From the NCBI RefSeq assembly GCF_963576615.1, contig NC_088710.1, positions 19,209,877-19,273,876 on the forward strand: a stretch of 64,000 nucleotides of DNA. The letters run 5' to 3'. This DNA is from Watersipora subatra. Lineage: Eukaryota; Bryozoa; Gymnolaemata; Cheilostomatida; Watersiporidae. The position numbers and the translations under genes were made by a program. This document shows positions 32,373 to 44,797 of the stretch, one piece after another (within the stretch, counting starts at the first letter, position 1; each line of letters opens with the position of its first letter). The notes beneath the pieces are model-generated. The model was not told the DNA's origin. It saw only the letters and a program-made list of their open reading frames with translations, and made no database searches.

Positions 32373-35339
32373 CAGGGGTCTCAACCTGTCCAGAAAAAAA
32401 ATCCAAGCAAATACTTCACATTTCTTTAGTAAGGAACTTCTTACCTGAGTTCAAAAGCTTTATTGGTATGAGGGCTTTCAACTGGATGAAGAACAGAAAG
32501 TGAGTGGGATGTAGCACTTAATGACGTATGAACAATAAGAACAATCGCTATACAGACAAAGAAATTTAGGAACTGTGCAATCTGTTATAGTCCATTGTAG
32601 CTTTTTTGCAACGTTTCAACTATTCATCTTTATTGTCAATTTCCGTGGCTGGAGATCGTTTGTTGACCTTCATTTGTAGGATCGCATTTATTGTCTCTAT
32701 AGCAAGACTATTGCGTACTGGTGTGTGTACAGCCTTTAATAGACTAAATAGCCTTTCAGTACCTGCGTTGCTATTGGGAAAAGCTAGAATATAGCTCATG
32801 GCTATCTGCACAGCTGGATACTTCTCTGCCATGTGAATCCAGAACGGTATACAATCCTTGGCTGTGTCAAACTCATCACAAAGCATCATCCTCAGCTGTG
32901 TTTTAAGGTCTTCTGGCACTGGTGCTCCTATCAGCTTACACAGATCAATAAATAGTTTAATGACATTGCGATTCTCAGAAATGGTTTGTTGGTTGAGGAC
33001 ACTGAAGGCTTTTAGTAGGTCAACTGGAAAGGTGGTTCTGAGCTTGGTAAAAAATGCAAGTATCCAATCCTTGCAGTAATTTAGTACCTTGTGTTCGGTC
33101 TCTGTGTCTCCATCATAGATACGTTCCAATTCTATCCTACAATCAGTACTGATGGCAAACTCTGATGGTTCTAGGAAACTACTCAAATCAATCTGGGAGA
33201 GATCATGTCGCAGATACGGTCGAATCTTTTCTGGAGGGAGAATGCGACCCAGTAAGTCCTTGATCAGAGACAGGGTTGCCTCATAACCTCTATCAAGTAT
33301 AAACTGCTCATTCTGGAAGAGTACATTGTACTTGTCAACAGTTTTCAGCGTATCACTCAAAAAGAACAGCAGTGGCTTTGTCACCGGGTCAGTGAGGATC
33401 TCTTTTATATTCTTTGCCTTTCCTCGCTTCTCGGCTTCCTTACAATCTATGAAGTACTTCATTATGGGTTCATAGAATACCAGCAGCCGTTCTAGACAGG
33501 GCCTTATTGACAACCAGCGAGTAGAACAATGCTTTAGCATCCTCTTATATTCAAGATCTGGGTATGCTGCAAAATAGCTTTTCAGCTCTTCTGTTCTGGG
33601 CATGCTGTTGTCAAAGTGGTAATGAATAACTACCAAAAGGTCGTCTACGGAAAATGGTAGAGCTTGACTGGCCTTTTTAACACAGAGATTGCAGAGATGA
33701 CAAACACAACCCATGTCTACCACATTTGGATTTTGGTCTCTAATGAATCTTATCACATCTTTGTGTTTGCCTTTCATCACATTGCAATTGTCGCTCTGAA
33801 AGGCAACAACATTAGTCCATATTATCACACCATGAGTTTTGAAGAATGAGTCCACGAGCTTGAATATGCCATTAGCAGAGGCATCTGAGCATTTGACCAG
33901 CTGAACAAACCTTGTGGAATTTGTCTTGGTAGGTTCATCCTATAAGGATGCCAGAATTGCTAATACCTTTTCACTAAAATCGTTGCTTTCGTCGATCATA
34001 AGAGTAAAAGGCTTAAGCTTCAGCTTTGCAATGACCTGAGTATTATAATCATTTCCAATGCACTTTGTGATTTGTGCCACTTTAGTAGCTCCACACATCA
34101 TTGACTTGGCTATCTTGCTGTCAGAGCATACAGATTTTAATCCCCTGTAAAATGTATAACAATGTACAGTATGTAGTCTATTATTGTTAGAATAATATTC
34201 CATCAATACTACAAGTGAAAAAGAAAATATATTATGAAAAATAATAAGCTACCTAGACTATATACAACTCGTGAGGAAAGAATCACTGTCATGTAAGAGT
34301 GCTTACTAACTACTCTCAGTTAAACTATGTTGTACCTACCTAGCAACCTCAGCACAAGCAACAAAGCTGACATTCTTCATGGTAAGCATCTGAATTAGCA
34401 TGACCTCGGATTCTATTACATTGTTATCTTCTTTGTTTTTCAAGCCATACATATCCAAAGAACTCTGCTTTTTATTTCATTCCACTGCCTTGATATGTTT
34501 GGTGGTATTGGTATGTTTCCTAGCATCTTTGGCTCCCCCTCTTCGAATGTTAGTAACTGATCGGCATTCCAAACAACACAGTTCATATTCAGAGTGCTTT
34601 TTAAACGTGTTTGGACAACTTTCATTGAGCTCAGCAAGTAAATTGGCAGATGCTTTGCTGCCAACAAGCTTCTTAGGTTTTTTAGATGGTGGGGCAGCCT
34701 CAACAACAACCCCTTCTTCACTATCGCTGCTGACCGCTAAGGGAGAAGCAGCAGCCATTTTTCTGCACACCAAGTTGCTTTGTAGATAACATGCATGTTA
34801 CGCATGATAGATTTCATCTTACGTTGAGCATTAATTCTGCTGCATGTATTTCTCAGACTAGCTTTAGCTTGCCATCATAAAAAATGAGCATTTAGCGTAT
34901 GCCAAAGACGTAAGATTTCATTTGAAATGTGTGATTATTACTATATATAACTATCGATTCAACAACGAGTTACCCACATTCGTATCATACGGGTATATTA
35001 TGATTAAACCTTCATGATTCACCCTTTATCAGTTACAGAAGTTAGGTTATAAAATTTAGCGATTCAAATAATCATTTCTCTTTCTTTGTCAAAGACAAAG
35101 ACATCTTGCTAATTAATTAAACTTTAAATAAAATTTTTAATGAATTTCTATCTCTTTTAACGCATGGATTAAGCTGATAAGAAATGTAAACAAGAAAATC
35201 TGAGTAAGTGGTTGAAAAATCCTAGCAGATTACAAGGAATCCGAGCATAAACCTTTATTGGACAAAATTCGTCCGAGTGACTGCTTTTGAACTTCAAATC
35301 CGACCAATTCGGATTAAATCCGAGTAGTTGAGACCCCTG
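32373..35339 (-). mobile_element. hAT transposon with perfect TIRs and TSD
   Basis: Both inward ends are CAGGGGTCTCAAC. The flanks are a perfect 8-bp repeat TGGTTACC at 32365-32372 and 35340-35347. Several TCCGAG/AATCCGA motifs cluster near the right end. It encodes a nearly full transposase on the minus strand, spoiled by two nonsense codons. It starts 300 bp past the TYW4 stop and landed inside a copy of the dispersed repeat seen again at 47155. Confidence 0.9.
32620..34773 (-). pseudogene. hAT transposase with two in-frame stops
   Basis: Exon 1 (34773 down to 34340) has an acidic start, PPSKKPKKL and a BED-like finger (CCLECRS...H....H). Exon 2 (34144 down to 32620) joins in phase 2 and holds PFTLMIDESND, AFQSDNCNVMKGKHKD, CVCHLCNLCVKKA, HCSTRWLSI and the C-terminal dimerisation block ILAFPNSNAGTERLFSLLK. 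TGA at 34479-34477 and TAG at 33942-33940 interrupt an otherwise continuous frame; each is followed by conserved-looking sequence. The family resembles ZBED/hAT proteins common in invertebrates. With only two point lesions, the element probably stopped encoding a protein recently. Confidence 0.85.
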
Positions 35340-35347
35340 TGGTTACC

Positions 35348-35560
35348 ACACTGTAGAATAAGAGCGTCCATGAGGTCCTGTATAGCTTATATGCCAATAG
35401 TTAATAAGCTAATAAAGCCGTGAATCCTATACTGTTAATCTGATAGCTTTAACACCATGAACGCGATAGCATCATTGGCCTTGACTCCTAGTAGCATCTC
35501 ACCATTGCCATAGACATCGTTACGCTACATAAGACCTCGAAACAAGACTAAACACCATGC
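35348..35560. repeat. Dispersed repeat R (intact copy)
   Basis: Shares ATGAGGTCCTGTATAGC, AATCTGATAGCTTTAACA, CCTTGACTCCTAGTAGC and CATCGTTACGCTACA with a second copy that is split between 47155-47291 and 51193-51265. The hAT element lies at its left edge. I could not assign a class. Confidence 0.65.
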
Positions 35561-35699
35561 CCCATCTCCTAAAATAAGGCCACCTCAGAAGATCTTAATT
35601 TCATGTATTATCATTTCCAATATTATCCAAACCAATCAAGTTACAAACTCTCAAAATTAAACTACAATTTTGAATCTTCAAATTCCATCAAATTTTCCT

Positions 35700-36840
35700 C
35701 CATTCCATCACCTCCTTTCGCTTCCCAAGGATTTTTCCTCTGCCGCTAAGTCAAGGGCCTCGGACTCCTCTTGGTCAGTGCAGGCATCTGTCGCACTGAC
35801 AGGTTTTCTGCTTTTTGACAACGTGGAAGTCTCAAGAGACTACTCTAGGGAGTTTTTAGCAACGCCTACAGTTTCCACCCTGGCCTCCACACTCAAGTTT
35901 TCTCCCTGGAATCGCCCTTCAGACTTAGATTACAAGAGCCGGGTCCAGCAGTCGTTTTTGCTTCAGCACAGGCGCCAGCGAAAGCGCTGTCCGCTGCGAG
36001 CCTAGCCTTCGCAGTCTAGCAAGCAACTTGGCTTTCACGCTGGCCATTTCAGCTACGATGCCTTGGAGGGCGACAGAGCGCTCGTACTTTTCACTCAACT
36101 CTACTTCCTCCTCAAACTTTCCCATCTGCAACTCTTTCCAACCTCTCTCTCTCTCTCCCTTTAATCGAATTTTTTCTTTACCCTCAAATTTATTCTCATC
36201 CAAGAAGTTGTCGCTTTCTACTTCGTCCAAAAACCCACCAACTTTGCTCAATGTAGAAACTTTCTGAACATTTCCACTGTTCTTCACTACACCAGCATAA
36301 CTAGCGCTAGATCGAGAAACTGATCCACTAGGTTTATGCTCGACTATTTTGTCAGCTTTTTTTTATTAGATCTATAAAATCTATCACCTTCATTAGGGCA
36401 CCCTAAGTAATTGTGTCCAAAGTTCTCACATCATCCACATTTTATCTCCTGGTCGCAATTTCTAGCCCAGTGACCACTTTTTTGCACTTATTCCAAAACT
36501 TTTCCTAGCAGAGGCAGCATGGTGTGATTTATCACCAGGCTGATATTTTAACTCTTTGCTGCAGCAGTCATATGTATGGCTACAATATATGCATCGAAAA
36601 TAGCCAGATCAGCAGCATAATTTGTTGTATTCTGGAACTCGAATAGTGTCTCTCCACTGGTCATGCGTGGGAGGAGCCGCTTTACTTTCTGGGTGGTCTC
36701 ATGCTTGTCTAGGATGTAAACATTATTATAGTGCTCTATTACAGCTGTGACGTTCTTGTATTGCAGATCATATTTACTTATTTTCCTACTATTATGGTTC
36801 CAAAGCTTTACTCCACCTTTGCAACCTAACAGAATGTCGC
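35700..36840 (-). pseudogene. Degenerate zinc-knuckle (ORF1/gag-like) protein of a retroelement
   Basis: The minus-strand frames read in order: ISKYDLQYKNVTAVIEHYN, LLPRMTSGETLFEFQN, a frame shift, then a CCHC knuckle of C-x2-C-x4-H-x4-C form (CENFGHNYLGC; a stop replaces one residue between the first two cysteines). A charged coiled-coil-like tail follows (to 35925) and a shifted Ser/Thr-rich continuation. Several stops and shifts make it dead. A nucleic-acid-binding ORF1 or gag-type protein is the likely origin. No reverse transcriptase was found nearby. Confidence 0.5.
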
Positions 36841-37275
36841 CATTTTGCTGGCTTAGTTCTCAAACCAGTCATGTGGCACACAAAGGTCAATTTACAAAAT
36901 AGATTACAAGTTTTGGTCTTCAGTAGTTCCATTTTAATATTAGTTAAAATTTTCAAAATCCAGTAAACAATATCCTAACAAAGATCACAATGAATGAGTA
37001 AGATATTTTTTATCTTGTCAGTATACTTAGTGCCTAAAACTATTTTCCACAATTCCAGTTGACTGGTTTGTTCACAAACCAGGTTAGAAGTTAGAGCGCA
37101 AAGCAGTCAATTGGTATTTCATTGATGCATAACAATGCGTCTGAGGATACACAAGCGCATAGAATAACATTGTTTTATTGTGTACAAATATTGTATTTGC
37201 TTTCTCTAGATGAACAACCAGATAATTGTACGACATTACAGTACATAAGCACAAAGTTATGACGGTAAACTGAGT

Positions 37276-39272
37276 TTATTTCAGGAGTGATTCCACATAT
37301 GATTTGTCTGTTTCTGCCATAAAAGGAAGCATTGACTCGAGATCTTTTGCTTTAGCTAACGTTATAACCCTTTTATCATTTGGAGCATTGGCTAATCTGA
37401 TCTCAGATGAGGATCTCCTTGACCTGGTTCTACTTATAACAGAACTCACTTTTAGAGTAGGCTCATTCCTTTTGACCTCAAACATTTTGAGGTCTAGCTG
37501 CATGGTACACAAGCTGCTTCGTCTTGATCTAGCGTGCGAGATTGTAATGCCCTGTTTTTGTCATTTAACTAGACCTTCTAATGTGTTTTTTTTGTCAAAA
37601 GAGTAACTTGCATAGCTTTTTTGTTTGGTTTTATATTGAGTAGGTGGCAAATGAGGGAGAGTAGACTATATATGTCATGTGGTTGTAGAGCTCTTTCGAT
37701 CACACTATGAACGGAATCGATTCCTTGTATTGAGCTGTGTCCTTGCTCGCAATATTTCTGCGTTACAGACACAAGTTTGTCATGATTTTGCACAAAATGT
37801 TGCAAAGCATAAAACATAATGCCGTTCCTGTTCTGTGGGATGCAGCTATCAGACCATAAAATAATATGTTCGAGTGCGGGGATGGTCAGCCATCACCTTC
37901 TCTAGAATAGCAATCAGCGCACTTGCTATATCATTCCCACTTCGACCTGAGAGCGTCTCTGAATAATCCTAGTCAAGTTATATGTTTTGAGCTTTCTCTT
38001 GTAAAGACCAAATTTCCAGCATTTCGGTAATGCAAATATGTTTTGTAAGTTAAAGGATATCATCAATGTATTTGTCTCAGCTAGTTTTTGATCTTTTTCT
38101 CTCTCCTCTCTGATTGCTATAACTAGCTCCCTCCGAGATTAGTAGTCTTTTTCCTCCTTTTCGGTTACAGAGCTGTGGGCTTTTCTTTTGCTTAAATTGT
38201 TCACACCTGTCGCATCGATCCTTCTTGGGTTTATCAAATCCATATTGAATCTCTCATTAAATACTTCTCTGTATTTCCACTCCAGAACTGGATCTTTTCG
38301 ATTGTCTATTTGTTGTTGATGGTACAACTTGTACATTTTAGTTATTGATAGATCTGGGTCTAAATACTCATTCTTGTAATCTGCTTGACAGTAATGCAAT
38401 TTTACCTTTGGACAACTTTTGATGTGATTTTCTACATGTATGTCTTCAAGAATACTGACAGAATATTGTTTACCATTAAATGGACTTTTGTCTGCACTAG
38501 CATCAGGTAAATTGGTGACTGGATCTTTGTTTCTGCCATAAAAATTGGATACTCTTGGTTTATTAATATCTAATGTCTTTACATATAATTTTTTGCAGGC
38601 CTGAACGTCATGTACATGAACAGGCGAGTAATATTTGATGGATCATGTTTTGGTACCTTGGTAGTCTTTTCGCTTTTTAGAGTTGGCTTCTTCTTTCTTA
38701 GTGGTAGTAGCAAAAAGGTTCTGTTGGCCATTCCAGCCTTGTTTTCAGATTGACTCATGAATTGCTTCTCGATCTTGTTGAATTAACCTTTGTTGGCACT
38801 TGAATTTGCATCTGGAACAATCTATTGCCTTTACTGTTCGCCTAAGAATAGCTCTTCTCTCCCGAGTTTTATATTCATTCCCATGTTGTCATTCTCGCTG
38901 CCGCATCTAAAATGAAATTTTCTTATGTAACTTTCATTCAAATATTTCTTATTATTATTACAGGGTTTAGCACTATTTAAAGTGAATAATATTCAAACCA
39001 AATTTCCCAAATATATAAATTACACTATTTACCTTAATTAGAGTATATACAAATTTATTTGCTATGCCTTCATGTGCAACATCTATCTTCCACCCATTCT
39101 AGAATGCGAAGCATGTAGAGGTAACATTTTTGTATTTTATACTTACATTCTTAGCCCAACTGGTTTCATCTTTCTTTTTGCGAGATCGCGAGCCTTCTGT
39201 CGCACCACGACCAGAACCAGAAATACTTGGTGTTGGCTGGTCCATGTTAATTGTATTGGAAGTGTCAGACAT
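37276..39272 (-). pseudogene. Decayed transposase-like gene (SDSC/QNRN family)
   Basis: A first exon at 39272-39147 reads MSDTSNTINMDQPTPSISGS and a basic tail, with donor GTAAGT. The next piece starts after TTTTAG at about 38908. From 38660 to 38139 a continuous frame reads VHVHDVQACKKLYVKTLDIN, LHYCQADYKNEYLDPDLSIT, MYKLYHQQQ and FNERFNMDLINPRR. After a stop and a frameshift come NIFALPKCW, SGNDIASALIAILEK, SDSCIPQNRNGIMF and EQGHSSIQGIDSVHSVIER, ending near 37276. This motif order matches, from memory, a family repeated in arthropod and mollusc genomes and thought to be DDE-type transposases. It has multiple lesions. Confidence 0.6.
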
Positions 39273-40001
39273 CACATTCGTGCCAGTTTAAACAAATGAA
39301 GAATTGTTGACTGACAATGTATCTGATACAATACTGTCATCGTTGGTCATTGACATGCAGTTTTATTTGTTGGCGCCAACATCATTGCTAGACCCGTTAC
39401 AACATATCATATTTAATGCTATATAGAGGAGAACTAAAAATATTACAAGTACCATTTTGCAGTATTCAAAAACAAAATTCAATATAAAAAATTCTGTAAA
39501 AGTTTAGGTTTAGATTTTTTTAAATAATATGGGTTAGTGTACAAAAGTACTCATGTAGATATCTGGTTTAAAACTTCACTTTCTTCAATACAACTTTTCT
39601 TTTTCCTCCTATTTTCAACCTCTATGCTTGCTCTCGGGTCTCATGCAACGAAGCAGCGCTGAGTTGTGAGTCGCGTATATGCAATGAAGCAGTTACTATA
39701 ATACACTATAGTTAGATTAACTGTATTATTGATAGTGTATATCGTCTATATTGAACAAACCAGTTGAGGGGTTTGAGCTCTAATGAGCCTGTAGAATAAA
39801 CTATTTAGCTGATTTGTATGACTGAGCTGAGATTTCCGAGAAAAACAAAAACTTAGCAAAGCAAATTTGTCCATATGTTTGTAACTCTAGAAACACCCAA
39901 AAAAATGCAATTATCTCAGTTTTTTCGTTTTTGCAATTATCTCAGTTTTTTCGTTTTTGCAGTTAGCTGATTTGAGAACTAAGCCAGCGGTTTGTTCTAT
40001 G
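39273..40001. other. Gene-free stretch
   Basis: AT-rich. A short direct repeat of GCAATTATCTCAGTTTTTTC occurs near 39907-39957. No gene was recognised. Confidence 0.5.
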
Positions 40002-41141
40002 TCATGCGGAGTAGCACCAGCTCTCTGTAGGGTGCGCAGAGCTGAAAATCAGTGCTGACGGCAGCTTGCCCATATCTATATTCAGATTTACTGGTTGCTC
40101 TTTTGGAACCAGAGTGTATCTATCATCTAGGTCAGGTGATACAAGGTCCATGTCAACTCTTTGTCTTAACTTCTCTTTCAGGCATTTTTCCTGCTTGATT
40201 ATCTCCTCTGAGCTGCCATCATTTACCAGTTGGTAGACATTCTTGCGGGACGCCTCCAAGTCCGCTCTTTGTTGGATTAGCTTGGCATTGAACTCATCAA
40301 CTTTTCTGTTCCCGTGATCTCTCTCAAAACCTTATCATAAGCTTGACTTAGCAGCTTTACGTGTTCTTGACGAACCTTTTCAACTTTTTGTATCTAAACC
40401 TCACAGGCTTTTTCCATTTCTTTCAAATGGTTCCAAGAATTCTTATCAGCCTCTTGAAATTTTCTCGTCTTTCAGGCAGCTTTTGCAAGAAGACTTTGTA
40501 GCTCAGATGTAATCTTGTCAGCAATTGCTGTCAGTATAGCTATGGCTGGTAGTCTGAACATTCTCCTTCTGTTCGGTCACAAAAGTTACAGACAAACTTG
40601 CAGTTCTCTCAGGCTTTTATCAGTCGTTCACTTTTGTGATGTTTGCAGTAGGTTTTTTGGTATTTGCCTGTTGTCTGCTCAAACTGTTTAATAGATATGA
40701 CCCTGTGACCTTTTCGAAAAAATCTACCATGCAGCTCAAGGTCATTGCAAAGTTAGTCTCCACAGTCTACACAGAAATGGAAGTTGTTTTGTTACACATC
40801 GGTTTATCACAGGACACTGCTGTTTGAAGTTCTGACACTTGAAAGGATGCTATTGGCAGACTATGAATGTCAAGCTTCCTGTCCATAGTGTCACAGGTTT
40901 CACATCTAACACCTTTATGTTTCTTGTACTTTGCTTCCAAACACGGGATGCAGCTGACATGACCGCAAAGTAAGGCTCGAGGTTCTATTAGTTTTGGTAT
41001 TTTCACACAACAGTGTGACAGGGTTGGCATAGTATTTCCCATGGTGATTATTACTGCCAGTTCATATCGGTTTTTACCGTCCCGGGAAAAATTCATTTTT
41101 GTCCAAAAGTGTGAAAAACGAAAAAACCTCTTTTTTGACAT
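40002..41141 (-). pseudogene. TRIM-like (RING, B-box, coiled-coil) gene remnant
   Basis: The first open piece (41141 down to 40767) contains a RING pattern: CCVKIPKLIEPRALLCGHVS, CIPCLEAKY, CETCD. Downstream frames carry a B-box-like stretch (CKHHKSERL, CKFVCNFCD), a coiled-coil-like charged region, and a last piece (40259-40002) with VDMDLVSPDLDDRY. Stops and shifts between pieces argue for a pseudogene or a retrocopy. Large TRIM2/3/71-like families are common in lophotrochozoans. No NHL or SPRY domain was seen. Confidence 0.5.
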
Positions 41142-41326
41142 GTTGATTAATGCTTAAGCAAAGAATAACAATACACATATACCATTAGCTGTCACAGAGC
41201 TTCTTTATGACTCTTTAACAGTACACAGGCTAAGAAAGCACATAACCTTTATAAAGGGTTTAGTTACTAGATATTGAATGAAAAGACCAGATTACAAGAT
41301 AATATTCGTTTATTTACATATATTAA

Positions 41327-42373
41327 CCCTTTCAGCCCTAATTATTTTCCAGTTGAGTGCCCCCAGGCCTAATTAGTTTTTCACACTCGTTATTTAATAA
41401 GGGGAGGTGGGTTAGATTGAGCATAAATAAAGCTGCGTTCAAGATAAATGAAAATAGTTTTTTGTAACGTGTTGGTAACATTCTTAGCTACATTTTGATA
41501 CTAATATATACACATTAGGTTAATCTATATAGAATGTTATTGATAAGATTCAAATCGATACATTTTTGGAAATCGAAAAGTCTAAGTTTGATTGCTACTA
41601 CCAGTCAGTTTTTTGGTTGATAACACTTCAGTAACATATTAGGATGACAAGAAAATGTGTTATCATCAAGTTGCAAAAAAAATTTGGAGTTCTAACCAAT
41701 AGAACTGAAGTTATGAGCCTATACGCAACATTATGGCATAATATAGTTTCCGTTCCATAGTTCAATCAATTGGTATATAAGGTCTATATATCATATTTAC
41801 ATTCTATAAGGACAAAATTTATTGCAGTTATGATAATAAACACGAGATGCAAACAACTGGAGTATAAAACTAATATAATTTATCATTTGTATCTACTAAA
41901 ATTGTGAAAAGATTTGTCAACTAAATTTTTTTTTTCAAAAAATTTAAAAGTTATAACAATTTAGTAATTCTGACGTAGTGCAATTGAAACTTACATTGTG
42001 CCTCTAAAAAATGGTCATGTTGTTGTTGTACATCGCTGTCACTGCTAAATTCTTCACCTGAACTAAGTATTACGTTAGATTGACTCAAAGATTTAGCCTG
42101 CGTCTTTCGGCAAACGCATATAATATGGCGACCTCCAGAGTTGAAAAGGTTGAAATCTATCACGGGATTTGCCTAGTAAAATGTATTTATCCAACCACAT
42201 TTCTGGTATCAAAACTATCATCAGACTGTTATCTTTCGAAATAAAGCTATAAAAAAACGATAAAAATAAAAGGAGTATCAATAAAGTTACTCAGAAAGTG
42301 TCCCGAAAGTGTTGGCTTCAGGCCCAAGTGAGAACATTTTCTCCCGAAATAGTTGGCATCAGGGGTGAAAGAG
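41327..42373. mobile_element. TTAA-flanked piggyBac-like non-autonomous element
   Basis: The ends read inward CCCTTTCAGCCCT (left) and CTCTTTCACCCCTGATG (right), with TTAA outside both (41323-41326; 42374-42377). A TCCCGAAA-TTGGC-TCAGG block is duplicated about 50 bp apart at the right end. The minus-strand stretch SSGEEFSSDSDVQQQ at about 42050 resembles the acidic N-terminus of a piggyBac transposase. It therefore looks like an internal-deletion derivative. Confidence 0.65.
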
Positions 42374-42556
42374 TTAAATATTAATATTGAATAAAAAGCA
42401 AAATTAATACGTATAGGACATGGCAGTAAGCATAATACAACAATTAGGAAATAATTGAAAACAGAAAACACATGAACATAATGCTAAGTAGTCGAGACCG
42501 GTGAACCAATCAAACGGATTAGAGTATTGAGAATTTATTGTCTAAGGTAAGTTAAT

Positions 42557-44797
42557 CTTCGTCTTTGGCCGAATCATATTCTAATGAAATTCTTTTTAGG
42601 TTTTGGTAGAGAGCTACCAGTTTAAACGCTTTCTCTACTCCAAGCCTGTTGCGCAGCTTGGTCTGCACTAAGAAAAAAGTGCTAAATACTCTATAGCAGC
42701 TGAAGATGCGGGCAATATAGAAAACTGTTTTCTCAACTCACCTAACGCATGCACAGATTCATTTTTAAACTTTCGAATCATGCTATTACACCACACTATT
42801 GGAGACAAGCTTTTACTCATATTTTTGTCAAATATTTTTTTATCTTTTACGAATGGCGCTGCATGGCTGGTAAACATGTATAGCATAGGAACAGAGTTTG
42901 GTATTCTCGTTCTCAGATAATTCTTTGTTTCTTAGCTTTGTTCCAGATCAGAACCAAGGTATCGTGGGTCAAACAGGTTTGCTTAGAAGTAGGCTGGTGT
43001 GATAGCATCAGCAAAACGAGTTTGCACCGATTTTTTCATTCCTTGTGTCATATTGTCTGAGCTGTTACAGTTTTCAGAATGTTGAGCCACAATTGATATG
43101 ATTCCGCTATATTGCAGTTGTCAAATTGGCACTTGTCCAAAGCAAAACTAATTGGCTCTAAAAGGGGTAACCATATCTTTTGCTTGCTGATACAGATTTT
43201 AATTGTTCACCAAGTCGGTTATTTCCTTTTTCACATTATTTCCATTGCACGCTGTCGACATGAACGGCCGGTAACAGATGTACGTTTTGAGGCATGTGAT
43301 TTGACTATTCCATCGTGTTTTACACGGCAGCTGCGGTTTTATAGCGCCTACTTGCTGATTCAACAAAGCATGTAGTGTATGGTTATTTCTAAAGTACTTT
43401 TGGATTTCGATGACATGAGCCATGATTGCTGGAACTGTGAGGTCTTGACCAAGCAGATTTAAATAGTGGCTATAACAGCCATACGTAATGATACCATTGT
43501 CCTTTAGGTTTTTTCTCATCACTTTCATTTTGCTTTCATTGTTGATAGCCATTGCTACCACTTTGGCAGAGTGATTCTTTCCAGGTTGGCGATGGTGTCA
43601 TTTGCAAGTTGAGTGCAGTATTCTGCAGTTTCAATGTTATTAGTGGTGTCTACGTTTGAAATAAAATGAGATTTCTCACCATCATGAACGGCAGTAGCAA
43701 CGATTGGAAAGTTTTGAATATCACTCCACCTGTCTTGAAGAAGGGTTACCTTTTTTCCTGAACAGCTTTTAATATCATTGTTAATTTTCTTGTGTAGTGT
43801 CGAGCAGCGAGTCTGCCAAAGCTCTTTTAGATGGCCCCACATATCCAGGTCGGAGGGTCTCGGTTATGTTTTTCCACAAAGAATTTTTTGCAAAAAAATG
43901 GTAGATTGCACCCATAGAACACCTTTGAAATGAGCTTGTCCAATTCAGTCATTTTTCCTTCATTGGTTTTTACCACATAAGCATCAGCTGATGTCGGAGC
44001 ATCCGTTTGTTGTTCCCAATGCAAATAATATCCTCCAGCTCATCAGTAGAAGTAGATGCCTAAATAAAATAATTGAATTAACGCGATCAAAAAAGTTATT
44101 AGCTGTATTACTGGACTATAATTATTGAATAAAAATGAAAACAAGTTTACAATGCAAAGTGCATTGTTGGTAATTAATCGAACTTCAATGTACAATCGCT
44201 TTTACTGAAAATAATTAACTTAAGTGAAATAATTGATACAATAAAAACTGGTTGTTAACGATTGCTCTGAAATATTCAAAAAATAGTTTTTTTGTAAAAA
44301 ATAATAATTTAAAAAAATTAATATTTTAATATTAATGTGCATATTTTTATATGCGCATATAATTTTAATATTATATTGTGCGCCGCACACACGGCGCAGT
44401 TCGCATTAAAAAACTTTGTAAAAACCGCTTGGACTCACAACTTATAACCGTAAAAATTAAAATTATGAGATCAGATAAGCATTTCATTACTAACCACTAT
44501 AACAGGTTTTTATATGTATAAATGACACTGTAATACTTTTTTTTTAACCAAAATTAATCCAGCAAAACATATAATATTAGAAAAACCAAGCTTTGCGTTT
44601 TTGTTGGAAGGTTTGATTGCAGCAGTGGAGCTTGCTTCATCTCCAGTCTTATGCTTTTTGATATGGCTCCGTAGTCTATCTGCCTTGGCACTAACCTTAT
44701 CACCACATATCTTACACTTAGCTTCACAGACTTTATTATTCTCATGAAGTTTTTCAAAATCGCACGATATAGGACCTACAGGATACCCTCCTGACAT
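42557..44797 (-). pseudogene. Decayed hAT transposase with BED finger and DUF659-like core
   Basis: N-terminal piece (44797-44560): a BED-type finger (CKICGDKVSAKADRLRSHIK, then H). Middle pieces, in shifted frames: KMTELDKLISKVFYGCNLPF, KVTLLQDRWSDIQNFPIVAT, SNVDTTNNIETAEY, NLKDNGIITYGCYSHYLNLL, PCKTRWNSQ. C-terminal piece: FSILPASSAAIEYLALFS, a degraded dimerisation motif, then a stop and a tail to about 42557. Several frameshifts and stops are present. No TIR pair was identified. Confidence 0.7.

Noticed and set aside
35670-36005. 111-codon plus-strand open frame
   Set aside because: It is antisense to the degenerate zinc-knuckle protein on the minus strand and has no features of its own.
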